A model generated the notes under the pieces. That model ran no database searches. It worked only from the letters and a program-made list of their open reading frames with translations, and was not told the DNA's origin. This document shows, piece by piece, positions 1 through 8,725 of a stretch of 64,000 bases of DNA. This DNA is from Blautia coccoides. Lineage in GTDB: Bacteria; Bacillota; Clostridia; Lachnospirales; Lachnospiraceae. The DNA lies in the NCBI RefSeq assembly GCF_034355335.1, contig NZ_CP136422.1, positions 2,948,501-3,012,500 of the forward strand, given 5' to 3'. A program made the position numbers and the translations under genes. How positions within the stretch are numbered: the first letter of the stretch is position 1; every line of letters starts with the position of its first letter.

Positions 1-1256
1 TGACACAGAAAATTCTGGCTGCAGCAGCCGGACTTGATAAAGTGGAAGCCGGACAGTTGATCGAGGCTGATCTGGATCTGGTGCTGGGTAATGATATTAC
101 ATCTCCTGTAGCAATTCACGAGATGGATAAAATGACGGTTAAAAATGTATTTGATAAAGACAAGATCGCGCTGGTTATGGACCACTTTATTCCGAACAAG
201 GATATCAAATCAGCAGAGCACTGCAAATGCGTGCGTGAATTCGCATGTAAGAATGAGATCACCAATTATTTCGATGTGGGTGAGATGGGTATAGAGCACG
301 CGCTGCTTCCGGAGAAAGGCCTGACAGTGGCAGGAGATGTGGTGATCGGAGCGGATTCCCATACATGCACTTACGGAGCGCTGGGCGCTTTTTCCACAGG
401 TGTGGGCAGTACAGATATGGCGGCAGGCATGGCGACAGGAAAAGCATGGTTTAAAGTGCCCTCAGCCATCAAATTCAATATTGTGGGCAAGCCGGCCAAA
501 TGGGTCAGTGGAAAAGACGTGATCTTACATATCATCGGCATGATCGGCGTGGACGGTGCTCTTTACAAATCCATGGAGTTTGTGGGAGAGGGCATCAAAA
601 ATTTGAGTATGGATGACCGTTTTACCATTGCCAACATGGCTATTGAGGCAGGCGGAAAGAACGGGATCTTCCCGGTTGATGAGCTGGCTGTAGAATACAT
701 GAAAGAACATTCCAAACGCCCGTATAAAGTTTACGAGGCAGATGCGGATGCGGTTTATGATGAAGAATATACCATTGATCTGAGCCAGCTTAAACCGACC
801 ATCGCATTCCCGCATTTGCCGGAAAATACAAAGACAATGGATGAGATCACAGAGGATGTTGTGATCGACCAGTCTGTGATCGGTTCCTGTACCAACGGCA
901 GGATCGAGGACCTTCGCTGTGCAGCAGAGATCTTAAAGGGCCGCAAAGTGAAAAAAGGTGTGCGCTGTATCATTATACCTGCAACACAAAACATCTATCT
1001 TCAGGCAATGGAGGAAGGGCTTCTGAAAATCTTTATCGAAGCAGGCGCTGTTGTCAGCACTCCTACCTGCGGACCATGCCTGGGCGGATATATGGGAATC
1101 CTGGCAGAAGGAGAGCGCTGTATCTCCACCACAAACAGAAACTTTGTGGGACGTATGGGACACGTGGACTCTGAAGTATATCTGGCAAGCCCGGCCGTAG
1201 CAGCAGCAAGCGCAGTGACCGGCAAAATTTCCGTGCCGGAAGAACTTGGATTATAG
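1..1256 (+). CDS. leuC: 3-isopropylmalate dehydratase large subunit (5' end cut by window)
   Basis: Large, iron-sulfur subunit of isopropylmalate isomerase, which converts 2-isopropylmalate to 3-isopropylmalate in leucine synthesis. The frame is open from base 3 ([11 protein letters not shown]...). Bases 1-2 are TG, so the start codon is probably cut by one base; about 417 residues are visible, the usual length. The 4Fe-4S ligands are in [12 protein letters not shown] and in [10 protein letters not shown] near the C-terminus. It lies 14 bases upstream of leuD, which supplies the other subunit, so the two are co-transcribed. The promoter and any upstream leucine genes lie outside the window. 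Assignment is secure. Confidence 0.96.
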   Translation, partial: TQKILAAAAGLDKVEAGQLIEADLDLVLGNDITSPVAIHEMDKMTVKNVFDKDKIALVMDHFIPNKDIKSAEHCKCVREFACKNEITNYFDVGEMGIEHALLPEKGLTVAGDVVIGADSHTCTYGALGAFSTGVGSTDMAAGMATGKAWFKVPSAIKFNIVGKPAKWVSGKDVILHIIGMIGVDGALYKSMEFVGEGIKNLSMDDRFTIANMAIEAGGKNGIFPVDELAVEYMKEHSKRPYKVYEADADAVYDEEYTIDLSQLKPTIAFPHLPENTKTMDEITEDVVIDQSVIGSCTNGRIEDLRCAAEILKGRKVKKGVRCIIIPATQNIYLQAMEEGLLKIFIEAGAVVSTPTCGPCLGGYMGILAEGERCISTTNRNFVGRMGHVDSEVYLASPAVAAASAVTGKISVPEELGL

Positions 1257-1270
1257 GAGGGAAGGAAGAC

Positions 1271-1759
1271 ATGAAAGCAAACGGAACAGTTTTTAAATAC
1301 GGCGACAATGTGGATACGGATGTTATCATTCCGGCAAGATATCTGAATTCTTCTGATCCTGCGGAACTGGCACAGCACTGTATGGAAGACATTGACAAGG
1401 AATTTGTGAAAAAGGTTAATAAAGGCGATATTATTGTGGCGAACAAGAACTTTGGCTGCGGCTCCTCCCGTGAGCATGCGCCCATTGCTATCAAGGCGGC
1501 AGGGGTGAGCTGTGTCATAGCAGAGACGTTTGCCCGCATTTTTTACCGAAACTCCATCAATATTGGTCTGCCTATCATTGAATGTCCGGAGGCGGCACAG
1601 AACATTGAGGCAGGAGATGAGGTGGAAGTGGATTTCGACAGCGGGATCATTACCAACAAGACAAAGGGAACCAGCTTCAAAGGCCAGGCGTTCCCGGAAT
1701 TCATGCAGAAGATCATCAAGGCTGAAGGTCTAATCAACTATATTAATAGCCAGCAGTAA
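1271..1759 (+). CDS. leuD: 3-isopropylmalate dehydratase small subunit
   Basis: Small subunit of isopropylmalate isomerase, 162 residues, partner of the leuC product immediately upstream. It carries the swivel-domain signature [10 protein letters not shown], which contributes substrate binding. The length matches the short bacterial and archaeal-type LeuD of Clostridia. The ATG is preceded by an AGGAGGGAAGG ribosome binding site that overlaps the end of leuC, so translation of the pair is probably linked. A stem-loop at 1775-1816 ends the operon. Confidence 0.96.
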   Translation: MKANGTVFKYGDNVDTDVIIPARYLNSSDPAELAQHCMEDIDKEFVKKVNKGDIIVANKNFGCGSSREHAPIAIKAAGVSCVIAETFARIFYRNSINIGLPIIECPEAAQNIEAGDEVEVDFDSGIITNKTKGTSFKGQAFPEFMQKIIKAEGLINYINSQQ

Positions 1760-1774
1760 AAAGCAGGACAAAGA

Positions 1775-1816
1775 ACGGTTCATTTTGCAAAAAAAGAGCA
1801 GAATGGGCCGTTTTTC
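1775..1816 (+). terminator. Rho-independent terminator after leuCD
   Basis: A 14-bp stem (arms at 1775-1788 and 1798-1811, with G-U or mismatch positions) has an A-rich loop and is followed by a run of T. It sits 15 bases after the leuD stop and before the Nudix gene. Confidence 0.75.
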
Positions 1817-1840
1817 CAGTCCAGCGGGAAGGGGATACGT

Positions 1841-2302
1841 ATGAAAAGACAGACAAAGTTTTACAATTCTCCCAATGCTCCAAAACCCAATCGGCCCATA
1901 CATATGGGAGCGGTAGGTATTATAAGAAAGAATGAAAAGGTACTTCTGGAACGACGCACAGATTCTGAGAGGTGGGCTTTCATCGGCGGCGGGTTGAAAA
2001 TGGAAGAGTCATTGGAGGAGTGCGTACAGAGAGAAATCAGAGAAGAGACAGGTCTGGTAGTGGAAGATTTAAAATTATTGGATGTATTTTCCTATCCTTA
2101 CAGAATTGCCGCGTACCCTGATGGAAACATTGTGCGTATCATCACAGCGGTATATGAGGTTTTCGTAAAGGATTTCAAGGAACTGAAATGCAGTGAAGAA
2201 TCCATAGAACTGCGTTTTTTGAGTATGAGCGAATTGTCCGGTCTGAATATCGCAGAGACGCATCAGGATATCCTGCGGTTTATTATGGAACATAAAATTT
2301 AG
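1841..2302 (+). CDS. Nudix (NUDIX) hydrolase
   Basis: A 153-residue single-domain Nudix hydrolase. It contains the full Nudix box GX5EX7REUXEEXGU, seen as GGLKMEESLEECVQ followed by REIREETGLV near residues 50-73, which binds the metal and cleaves a nucleoside diphosphate linked to another group. The substrate cannot be told from sequence. The ATG at 1841 follows GGGAAGGGGAT. The 3' end overlaps the end of the convergent DUF3298-type gene by 20 bases. It lies downstream of the leuCD terminator and is probably expressed separately. Confidence 0.88.
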   Translation: MKRQTKFYNSPNAPKPNRPIHMGAVGIIRKNEKVLLERRTDSERWAFIGGGLKMEESLEECVQREIREETGLVVEDLKLLDVFSYPYRIAAYPDGNIVRIITAVYEVFVKDFKELKCSEESIELRFLSMSELSGLNIAETHQDILRFIMEHKI

Positions 2303-2915
2303 GCAATCCCGTAGAATAAGGCGCTATATCATACTGCTGATAATAAATGACCACCCTTCCCGGCTGTATATAAAAACTATTTGCATTGAAGGTGTCTTGC
2401 AGAAGCTTTCTGTAATCTTCAAAATAAATACCCGGGTCTGTCTTTAGCCTTTCTGCCGTCTGTTCCGCCATGGAATTTTGAAGCTGATACAAGGAGGCTG
2501 GGGTAAAGGGATAGAAGTCTGTGAGGCGCAGTTTTTTTCCTGTGTTAAAGTCCCAGGTGTCAGAGGTGCGCAGCGTTTGGCCGTGAGCGCCGCCCGCATA
2601 GGTATAAGTATCTGTGTATAAACTGACGAGGCATCCTGTATTATAAGTGATCTGATAAACGACATCCAGCGTATAAATAGGAAATGGCCGGGGGCTTTTG
2701 GGGTATTTAGCATCTGCTGCGGCCTGCGTGTAGAGTTCTTTTCTGCCGTATTCCTCGGTCTTCCGCGCCAGTTGGGCATAATGAGCGTTTATGGATTTAC
2801 CGGCATTATCACTGCATGTTGTGGTGAAGGAAGGGTAATTGATCTTGTAGGTGAATACGGGTATCTCATTATAGTACATGGTATCACTCAAGGTATTTGT
2901 AGTGACTGTCTGCAT
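2283..2915 (-). CDS. DUF3298-type protein
   Basis: A 210-residue protein matching the DUF3298/DUF4163 (RsiV-like C-terminal) type: the core has the characteristic YTDTYTYAGGAHG followed by a WDFNTGKKLRLTDF segment. In RsiV the same fold forms the extracellular part of an anti-sigma factor that binds lysozyme, but here there is no membrane segment or signal peptide, so that function cannot be assumed. The ATG follows a GGAGG site 8 bases upstream. It lies 14 bases after the TspO gene on the same strand, so the two likely form an operon. Its last 20 bases overlap the convergent Nudix gene. Confidence 0.75.
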   Translation of the reverse strand: MQTVTTNTLSDTMYYNEIPVFTYKINYPSFTTTCSDNAGKSINAHYAQLARKTEEYGRKELYTQAAADAKYPKSPRPFPIYTLDVVYQITYNTGCLVSLYTDTYTYAGGAHGQTLRTSDTWDFNTGKKLRLTDFYPFTPASLYQLQNSMAEQTAERLKTDPGIYFEDYRKLLQDTFNANSFYIQPGRVVIYYQQYDIAPYSTGLPKFYVP

Positions 2916-2929
2916 TTTGGTTCCTCCGT

Positions 2930-3415
2930 TTATTTATTCATAATATATATCATAAAATTTAGATATGCCGCAAATATGCACCAGACAATATAAGGTATTT
3001 GTAAATAGGCAGCAGCAGGGCTGATCTGGTAGAACTGATAAATCATAACGGCAATAAGGATGATTAAGGCCAATAGCCAAAAAAAAGCAAACAGATATTG
3101 TGATAAACCAAAGAATATGATGCTCCAGAAGAAATTAAAGAACAGTTGTACTGCATATGTCCTGAGTGCATTGGATTTATCCGGTGACTTTGATTCATAA
3201 ATGATATAGGAAGAAATACCCATGAAAACATAAAGTATTGTCCATACAACCGGAAAAATAAAAGCCGGAGGACTAAGCGCGGGCTTATTTATTGAAAAAT
3301 ACATAGACCTGTTTTTGCTGATCACTGTGGACAAAGATCCAATGGCAAGTGGAATAAGAATGGAGATCACCAAAGCGCTTCTATTATTTTTATTCATGTC
3401 CGTAATATACTCCAT
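2930..3415 (-). CDS. tspO: TspO/MBR family membrane protein
   Basis: An integral membrane protein of about 155-161 residues with five hydrophobic segments, matching the tryptophan-rich sensory protein family. Family marks include NKPALSPPAFIFPVVWTILYV (residues about 44-64) and NFFWSIIFFGL. TspO proteins bind porphyrins or sterols; the bacterial role is usually regulatory or in porphyrin turnover. The start is uncertain: ATG at 3415, or an internal ATG at 3397 (MNKNN) that has a GGAG 12 bases upstream. It is first in a likely two-gene operon with the DUF3298-type gene. Confidence 0.85.
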   Translation of the reverse strand: MEYITDMNKNNRSALVISILIPLAIGSLSTVISKNRSMYFSINKPALSPPAFIFPVVWTILYVFMGISSYIIYESKSPDKSNALRTYAVQLFFNFFWSIIFFGLSQYLFAFFWLLALIILIAVMIYQFYQISPAAAYLQIPYIVWCIFAAYLNFMIYIMNK

Positions 3416-3539
3416 ACACCGGCAATTATTTAATACTATGCAGTTTTATAACTGCTTATGAGAACAGATTGAAGGCTGGAAGGTGTCTTTAGCTGATTCT
3501 TCTTCCGAACAGATGCCGGAGAGGACACGATCTATATAG

Positions 3540-4991
3540 TTATTTTACGTCTCGTTCTTCAATCAGATAGGAAAGTAACAGATGCAGACGGATTTCTTCA
3601 TTCTCCAGGTCAATGTCCGTCAGTTCTTCGATTCTTTTCAGTCTGTATAGAAGGGAATTCCTGTGGATATACAGACGGGCTGCGGTCTTTACATAATTTC
3701 GTTCACAGTTCAGATATTCTTTCAGGGTTTTTTTGAGTTCTGTATGGTTTTTACGGTCATATCTGCCAAGGACCGATAGTGCTGGATGGGAAATGTTTAC
3801 ATGGGCATGATTCCGTATCAGTTCTATTGTATAAGAGACAGCACAGGACTCAAAGTCATTGATGCAGCCGGGTGTTTTATCACCATATGCAGCAGATATT
3901 TCTGCCATTTTAAAATATTCCTGCAGGCTTAAGATATCTGTAAATTCCGGACTTGTGCCGCAGTAAGTCTTTGTCTGGAGCATAAAATCCTTTAGTTTCA
4001 GGAGAAAATCCCGGTATAGAACGATCTTTCTATTGACGATCAGTGCCGTTTTATTCTCCCAGCAAATGGTGAAGCACCCGTCAGCAAGGCGTTCCAGTTT
4101 GTGATGAAAAAAATCCTGCATATTGGCACCTGTATGGACGCCATTTAAGATGTATATCTGTTTTTCATCTTCAGGATACCAGCCTATAGAACGAAGCCGT
4201 GTATCCTGCTGCCTTTTGTCTTTCTCTTCACCCGAGAGGATTTTTTGGAAAATATCAGTATAGGACAAAAGCTGGAGCCTGTCTTCATGCATATCTGACC
4301 AGTATTCTATTATGTTTCCAAGTTCATCCAGCAAATGCTTTGTTCCTTCTGTCGCAGGATGTTCTTCCAGGATCACCAGAACCCAGCCGATATGATGGTT
4401 TCTGGAAAATAGATTTCGGCAGAAACAAGGAGCGCCTAATTCGCCGTAATCCATGATATAGGAATGGGGATTCTTTTCACGTATCCGTGGATCATTGTTG
4501 ATTGCCATAATAGTTTTCAGGGGCATGATTCCGGTCTGCTTCATGGCATCTAAATTTTTATTAGGCAGCCCTCCTTCTAGATTTGTATGTGCAATTACCA
4601 GATATCCGGGATCCGTGATGATCAGTTTCTGACCAAAAATTTCATAACTGGATCCAAGCAGATCATCCAGGGATGACCCGTTTCGGATCATTTCTCTCAG
4701 TCTGTCTGACCAGCCATTGTAGTAGTCAAAAGCGTCCAGGATCTCATTGAAGATCTGATCTGTGTCTTCCGTATCCAGCAGTATCATGTCGTGGCCCTGA
4801 ACACAGATCACCTGAGCGCTGTTTCCGTCCACAAAATTTTTCATGGCTCCCATATAGACGTCCATGGATTCCATTTTCACATTTTCTGAGAGCAGACGGA
4901 CATTTCTCAGAGTACGTCTGCCATCTTTGATATTAATCTGAGGATTATATTTCTTCAGCCAGTCGGCCAGTATCCACATAGATAGTTTCAT
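3540..4991 (-). CDS. PucR-family transcriptional regulator
   Basis: A 483-residue regulator with a PucR C-terminal helix-turn-helix. The C-terminus carries the family signature LKEYLNCERNYVKTAARLYI followed by HRNSLLYRLKRIEELTDIDL, and the middle is a GAF-like or PucR-linker region (about 100-270). PucR/CdaR-type proteins sense a small ligand and control adjacent catabolic genes. The start is placed at 4991 because a GGAGGTG site lies 7 bases upstream; a 36-base extension to 5027 is open but would run through a perfect inverted repeat. It is divergent from the URO-D-family gene at 5148, its likely target. Confidence 0.85.
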   Translation of the reverse strand: MKLSMWILADWLKKYNPQINIKDGRRTLRNVRLLSENVKMESMDVYMGAMKNFVDGNSAQVICVQGHDMILLDTEDTDQIFNEILDAFDYYNGWSDRLREMIRNGSSLDDLLGSSYEIFGQKLIITDPGYLVIAHTNLEGGLPNKNLDAMKQTGIMPLKTIMAINNDPRIREKNPHSYIMDYGELGAPCFCRNLFSRNHHIGWVLVILEEHPATEGTKHLLDELGNIIEYWSDMHEDRLQLLSYTDIFQKILSGEEKDKRQQDTRLRSIGWYPEDEKQIYILNGVHTGANMQDFFHHKLERLADGCFTICWENKTALIVNRKIVLYRDFLLKLKDFMLQTKTYCGTSPEFTDILSLQEYFKMAEISAAYGDKTPGCINDFESCAVSYTIELIRNHAHVNISHPALSVLGRYDRKNHTELKKTLKEYLNCERNYVKTAARLYIHRNSLLYRLKRIEELTDIDLENEEIRLHLLLSYLIEERDVK

Positions 4992-5005
4992 TGCTGCACC
5001 TCCGG

Positions 5006-5040
5006 ATTTCTGATTTGTACTTTTCATACAAATCAGAAAT
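5006..5040. promoter_or_regulatory. Perfect 14-bp inverted repeat upstream of pucR
   Basis: Two perfect 14-base arms (5006-5019 and 5027-5040, ATTTCTGATTTGTA and its complement) are separated by 7 bases. They lie directly upstream of the pucR ribosome binding site in the divergent pucR/URO-D intergenic region. It could be an operator for PucR or a hairpin in the pucR leader; it lacks a T-run typical of a terminator. Confidence 0.6.
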
Positions 5041-5097
5041 GACTTTATCTTCTTCTATTTTAGCACATCATACATAGATTGTATTGCAAAAAATACA

Positions 5098-5103
5098 TAT
5101 AAT
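5098..5103 (+). promoter_or_regulatory. Probable -10 element of the URO-D-family gene
   Basis: A perfect TATAAT lies 45 bases before the start codon of the URO-D-family gene. No good -35 hexamer is seen at 17 bases, which would fit an activator-dependent promoter served by the divergent PucR protein. Confidence 0.4.
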
Positions 5104-5147
5104 GAAGAAGAAAACAGTAAGTGGTTTTGAAATGGGAGGTTTTATTT

Positions 5148-6179
5148 ATGACGAACAGAGAGAACTGCCTTTTGGCATATCAACACAAGACACCTGCTTA
5201 TATTCCCTGCTTCTTTACAGATATCGCTTTGATACAGGCCTGTCCGCAGATGGAGAGGTATACGGGGCTTTCACGGGGGGAAGATTACTGGGGATGTGAA
5301 TGGATCTATGAAGACAATATCCATGCCTGTATTACCACACCGGGAAAGTATCTCTTTACAGATATTGCAGACTGGAAAGAAAATATGAAGTTTCCGGATC
5401 TGGAAGCCATAGACTGGGAAAAACAGGCGGATATTGATATACATTCAGATTTTTTTGCGTTTGTTATGGGATACGGTCTGCATCCAAGAGCGGATGGAAA
5501 GTCCATATATGATGATGACAGAGCGAGAGTGTGTATGGTTTTAAACGGCATGTTCGAGCGTATGCATGCGTGCATGGGATTTGAAAACGCGCTGATGGCA
5601 CTGATTGAAGACCCTGACTCCTGCAGAGAATATTTTCACGCCATGGCGGACTGGAAGATTGAATATTTTAAGAAAATAGGAAAATATTATGATATGGATA
5701 TTCTGAATGCCCATGATGATTATGGCAGCAATGACCGTATGTTCATGTCTCCGGATCTGTGGCGAAGTCTGATCAAACCGGAGCTGGCGAGAATGGTAGA
5801 GGCCTGTCATGATGCGGGAATGCTTTATCAGCATCACAGCTGTGGCTTTATTGAGCCAATAGTACCTGATTTGGTGGAAATCGGCTGTGACGCCATTGAT
5901 ACCTTTCAGGCATGTAATAAAAATACAGCAGAACTAAAGAAAAAATATGGAGATAAGATTACATTCTGCGGCGGTTTTAACAATATGAATGTTCTGGATG
6001 TGCCGGGTGTTTCACCAGAAGCAGTTAAAAAGGAATACCGAAGAGTGATTGATTCCCTGGCGCCGGGAGGAAGCTATGTCATTTACCCTATTGGCGGAAC
6101 ATTTGAGTTTGTGGAACCCTTTTTAGAGGAACACTTTTCCTACGGGATGCAGTTTTACGCGAATCTCCAGAATAGGTAA
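5148..6179 (+). CDS. Uroporphyrinogen decarboxylase-family (MtaA/CmuA-like) protein
   Basis: A 343-residue protein of the URO-D superfamily. In anaerobes many members are cobalamin- or CoM-dependent methyltransferases (MtaA, CmuA, vanillate demethylase type) rather than heme enzymes. Family features include the motif NAHDDYGSND near the middle and YQHHSCGFIEPIVPDLVEIG with the His/Cys pair used as zinc ligand in the methyltransferase branch, then CGGFNNM. The start at 5148 follows GGGAGG at a good distance; the longer reading frame from 5121 lacks a site. No hem genes or corrinoid protein are adjacent, so a heme role is unlikely and the methyl donor is unknown. The divergent PucR regulator probably controls it. 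Confidence 0.8.
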   Translation: MTNRENCLLAYQHKTPAYIPCFFTDIALIQACPQMERYTGLSRGEDYWGCEWIYEDNIHACITTPGKYLFTDIADWKENMKFPDLEAIDWEKQADIDIHSDFFAFVMGYGLHPRADGKSIYDDDRARVCMVLNGMFERMHACMGFENALMALIEDPDSCREYFHAMADWKIEYFKKIGKYYDMDILNAHDDYGSNDRMFMSPDLWRSLIKPELARMVEACHDAGMLYQHHSCGFIEPIVPDLVEIGCDAIDTFQACNKNTAELKKKYGDKITFCGGFNNMNVLDVPGVSPEAVKKEYRRVIDSLAPGGSYVIYPIGGTFEFVEPFLEEHFSYGMQFYANLQNR

Positions 6180-6231
6180 AATCAGTCTATACACGGATAC
6201 ATATTGTTTAATCTGAATATTTAGAAATGAA

Positions 6232-6264
6232 AGCTGCCGGTGAATAAATCCGGTGGCTTTTTTG
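6232..6264 (+). terminator. Terminator after the URO-D-family gene
   Basis: A 9-bp stem (AGCTGCCGG with CCGGTGGCT) has a 9-base loop and is followed by TTTTTT. Confidence 0.8.
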
Positions 6265-6285
6265 ACGGGAGGCTGGTAAAATAAA

Positions 6286-6429
6286 ATGTATAAAGCGGAC
6301 TGCCGTGGGAATTGTGCTGGGAAAAATGCACCTCCACAGAGAAAGCGTTATTCGATCAAAAATACCAAAGGGTTAATTGGTATTATTGAGAAGAAGGGAT
6401 TTAGCAATAAATACATCCTGAATGAATAG
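6286..6429 (+). CDS. Possible small basic protein of 47 residues
   Basis: An open frame of 47 codons starts at ATG 6286 and ends at TAG 6427-6429. The product is basic and begins MYKADCRGNCAG, with two cysteines and a Lys-rich remainder. A GGGAGG lies about 13 bases before the ATG, further than usual. I recognise no family. It occupies most of the otherwise empty gap between the URO-D gene and the lipoprotein gene. It may be a chance frame or a remnant. Confidence 0.2.
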   Translation: MYKADCRGNCAGKNAPPQRKRYSIKNTKGLIGIIEKKGFSNKYILNE

Positions 6430-6551
6430 TAATGAAAAATTTTATTAAATGAGGTACAATATGTTGAGCAATATCCAAAGAGCAATATGCGGCATGGGCG
6501 CAAAGCTGATGCTCTAACTGGAAAAGGATAGTATTATGAGGGGGTGATATA

Positions 6552-7433
6552 TTGAAAAGTAAAAAAATGAGGAAAGCTATGGCGGAATCTGTTCTGGTTC
6601 TTGCAATGGGCGGCATTTTAGCAGGATGTGCTGTAAATCCGGAATCGTTTGATAAGCAGGTATCTGAAGAGAAAGTTCAGAAAGAAAGTCCGCAAAAGCC
6701 GGATGTAGAATTGACTGGTCAACAATTGATATTTAAATCAGACATGGAAGAGCTGACTGAAAAGACTGTTCCGGACTATGCACTGGAGAAAATCTTAAAA
6801 CATTATGAAGGAAACAAAGAAGTAGGAGGTAGAATTTATACAGAAAGCGAAGGTCTGACCAGTATATCATATGGTGAGATAGGAGACAAAGCTGTCAGTA
6901 TGAATGAAAACCAGGCTGTTGCAAAGGCGGATGAATGGATCGGTACAGCATTTATAGGGTTTGATATAAGTCTGTTGGATAATATAAAGCCTATAGTGGG
7001 GGATATGCGTAAAACACAGTTGGGGGATGAATCTGAGGAATCCGTTATCGGATACAGAATTGAATACCCAAACGAGTATAACGGTGTTAGAATACAATAT
7101 GAGGGCGTCAGTGTATTGCTTGATGATTCCGGCGTACTGCACGGACGGATAGAATGGAATCAATACAAAAAAATAGATTTGCCGGAAAATACAAAAACTG
7201 CTCAAATAGTTGATTTTGAGCAATCAAAAATATTATTGGCAAATGCAATAACCAAGGAAAATAAAGAATTGGGATTAGATGAAAATAGTGAGGAGGCAAG
7301 ATCCGTCTATAAGATTGAGTTGGTTTTTGCAGATAATGGTGAAGAAGAGTATATACCGGTTTGGTACTATGAAATGGAAGATGGGAGAACCTATTACGTA
7401 AATTGTATTGATGGTCTGGTTACCGGATTATGA
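6552..7433 (+). CDS. Putative lipoprotein of unknown function
   Basis: A 293-residue protein with a lipoprotein signal: a basic start, a hydrophobic run, then the lipobox LAGC near residue 25. It is therefore probably tethered to the outer face of the membrane. The TTG start at 6552 is chosen because a GAGGGGGTGAT site sits just upstream. The mature part is acidic and looks like two repeats of a small alpha/beta fold (segments around 100-160 and 210-290, the latter ending YIPVWYYEMEDGRTYYVN), vaguely like PepSY/YycI-type extracytoplasmic domains. That resemblance is too weak to name. No operon partner is seen. Confidence 0.7.
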   Translation: MKSKKMRKAMAESVLVLAMGGILAGCAVNPESFDKQVSEEKVQKESPQKPDVELTGQQLIFKSDMEELTEKTVPDYALEKILKHYEGNKEVGGRIYTESEGLTSISYGEIGDKAVSMNENQAVAKADEWIGTAFIGFDISLLDNIKPIVGDMRKTQLGDESEESVIGYRIEYPNEYNGVRIQYEGVSVLLDDSGVLHGRIEWNQYKKIDLPENTKTAQIVDFEQSKILLANAITKENKELGLDENSEEARSVYKIELVFADNGEEEYIPVWYYEMEDGRTYYVNCIDGLVTGL

Positions 7434-7632
7434 TTTATATATGATCAGAAGAAGGGCTCGTTTGGGGGAAGGTCATCATTTCTTGATTCTTACTTCAAAT
7501 GAGCATTTATTATGATGGTAAATATTAATTTATTATATTGTAGAGTGTTTTCGTTTCATGGATGGGTTTTAAATCTTACTAAATGATAAAAAGTATCTTT
7601 AACTGTCTTTAAGAGAATCAGTTAACAAATAC
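7434..7632. other. AT-rich intergenic stretch, nothing recognised
   Basis: No convincing coding frame, RNA or repeat is seen between the lipoprotein gene and the terminator of the tRNA-Pro unit. Confidence 0.5.
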
Positions 7633-7671
7633 AAAAAATGCCGGAACCTATTCTTCATAAGCTTCCAGCAT
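7633..7671 (-). terminator. Terminator of the tRNA-Pro transcript
   Basis: Read on the minus strand, arms ATGCTGGAA and TTCCGGCAT form a 9-bp stem followed by a T-run, 12 bases after the tRNA 3' end. Confidence 0.75.
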
Positions 7672-7682
7672 CTTAATTCTAA

Positions 7683-7756
7683 TCGGGGCAACAGGATTTG
7701 AACCTGCGACCTCACGGCCCCCAGCCGTGCGCGCTACCAAGCTACGCCATACCCCG
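7683..7756 (-). tRNA. tRNA-Pro (anticodon GGG)
   Basis: A 74-base tRNA on the minus strand. The acceptor stem pairs CGGGGTA with TGCCCCG, followed by discriminator A. The anticodon stem CACGG/CCGTG encloses loop CTGGGGG, giving anticodon GGG (reads CCC/CCU). The T-arm GCAGG TTCAAAT CCTGT is canonical. The CCA tail is not encoded. It has its own promoter and terminator. Confidence 0.95.
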
Positions 7757-7768
7757 TAACGATTATTA

Positions 7769-7796
7769 ATTATAACAGAATTTTTGGAAAATGCAA
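7769..7796 (-). promoter_or_regulatory. Promoter of tRNA-Pro
   Basis: On the minus strand TTGCAT (7791-7796) and TATAAT (7769-7774) are separated by 16 bases. The expected start is a few bases before the tRNA. Confidence 0.7.
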
Positions 7797-7934
7797 GAAA
7801 AAATAGAAAAAAAGTTTAATTTTTTTTGTTTAAAATATATTTAGGGGAAAAAACGTACATTTTGCTCTGATATACAGGGGGTAAATGCACCGATATATGG
7901 GTAGTATAGGCGGCAAATAGGCAGTTTCCTGTTC

Positions 7935-7968
7935 GGAGGACTGCAGATTCTCACTTTAACAGTCCTCC
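7935..7968. other. 9-bp perfect stem-loop downstream of the PNPOx-like gene
   Basis: Arms GGAGGACTG (7935-7943) and CAGTCCTCC (7960-7968) enclose a 16-base loop. No T-run follows on either strand, so it is not an obvious intrinsic terminator. It lies 35 bases beyond the stop of the minus-strand PNPOx-like gene and may protect the 3' end. Confidence 0.45.
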
Positions 7969-8002
7969 AAATTAACGTGAAGTAAAATCATTGAGAATCA
8001 CT

Positions 8003-8395
8003 TCAGAAGTGGATCACTCTCGGTTCATCCGTAAAGGACGCAAATGTGGCAGTGGCATTTTTCAGATAGAACACCTGGGTATTTCCGTCACCGGGCTGAT
8101 ACATGGACTGTAAGTTAGGATAGCCGTCCAGCATGTGCTTCTGTGCCTCTATTCTGTCATCCAACACGGCAGTGGCTTCGATCCGCAGCCAATGTCCGCC
8201 GTCAAATGCACAGATTTCTATTTGAGGGTTAGCAAGGATCTGCCTGGAAACATTTTTGACCTTTCCTGTCTGGATGTAGAGTTTGTCTTCAAAGATGTCA
8301 ACAGTTCCAAAAGGACGAACTCTGGGCTGAGTGCCTTCTGTGGTTGCCAGATAATAAGTTCCGCATTTCTTTAGAAAATCATAGATTTCCTGCAT
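8003..8395 (-). CDS. Pyridoxamine 5'-phosphate oxidase-family flavin-binding protein
   Basis: A 130-residue split-barrel protein of the PNPOx-like superfamily. The N-terminus MQEIYDFLKKCGTYYLATTEGTQPRVRPFGTV is typical of the short clostridial members that bind FMN or F420-like cofactors, with KLYIQTGKVKNVSRQI and a WLRIEATA strand following. Such proteins are usually NimC/NimA-like or general flavin oxidoreductases; the substrate is unknown. It lacks the PLP-specific C-terminus of true PdxH. The ATG is preceded by AAAGGAGGT. It is a single-gene unit. Confidence 0.85.
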   Translation of the reverse strand: MQEIYDFLKKCGTYYLATTEGTQPRVRPFGTVDIFEDKLYIQTGKVKNVSRQILANPQIEICAFDGGHWLRIEATAVLDDRIEAQKHMLDGYPNLQSMYQPGDGNTQVFYLKNATATFASFTDEPRVIHF

Positions 8396-8689
8396 AAAAC
8401 AGACCTCCTTTGTGAGAGTGACATTTTTTACACCTATACCAGTATTATAGCAAATGCTCAGAAAAAAGGAAGTGAACTTGTTAAAGACAGAAGATTTGAA
8501 CGGCGATTTTAGACGGACACGGTGTCATTGTCAAATGTTTATGCGAAAATATCAGAAAATGCCAGTACCACTACAAATGGATTGAAGTTTAACGGGCACT
8601 GTCTGCAGAACTGCTTTTTGCAGGGGTGTGAAACATGGTGTTTTACCTGTCAGTTCAATGAGTTTTTGGAAAATACATACGTTTATCAC
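8396..8689. other. Intergenic region upstream of the leuA leader
   Basis: No gene is supported. A 71-codon frame on the plus strand (8522-8737) has no ribosome binding site and runs into the leuA promoter, so it is dismissed. Confidence 0.5.
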
Positions 8690-8718
8690 TTGACATTTTC
8701 TGTAAGGAATGGTATCGT
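8690..8718 (+). promoter_or_regulatory. leuA promoter
   Basis: A consensus -35 TTGACA (8690-8695) and TATCGT (8713-8718) are separated by 17 bases, placed just upstream of the T-box leader. Confidence 0.65.
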
Positions 8719-8725
8719 AACTTTA

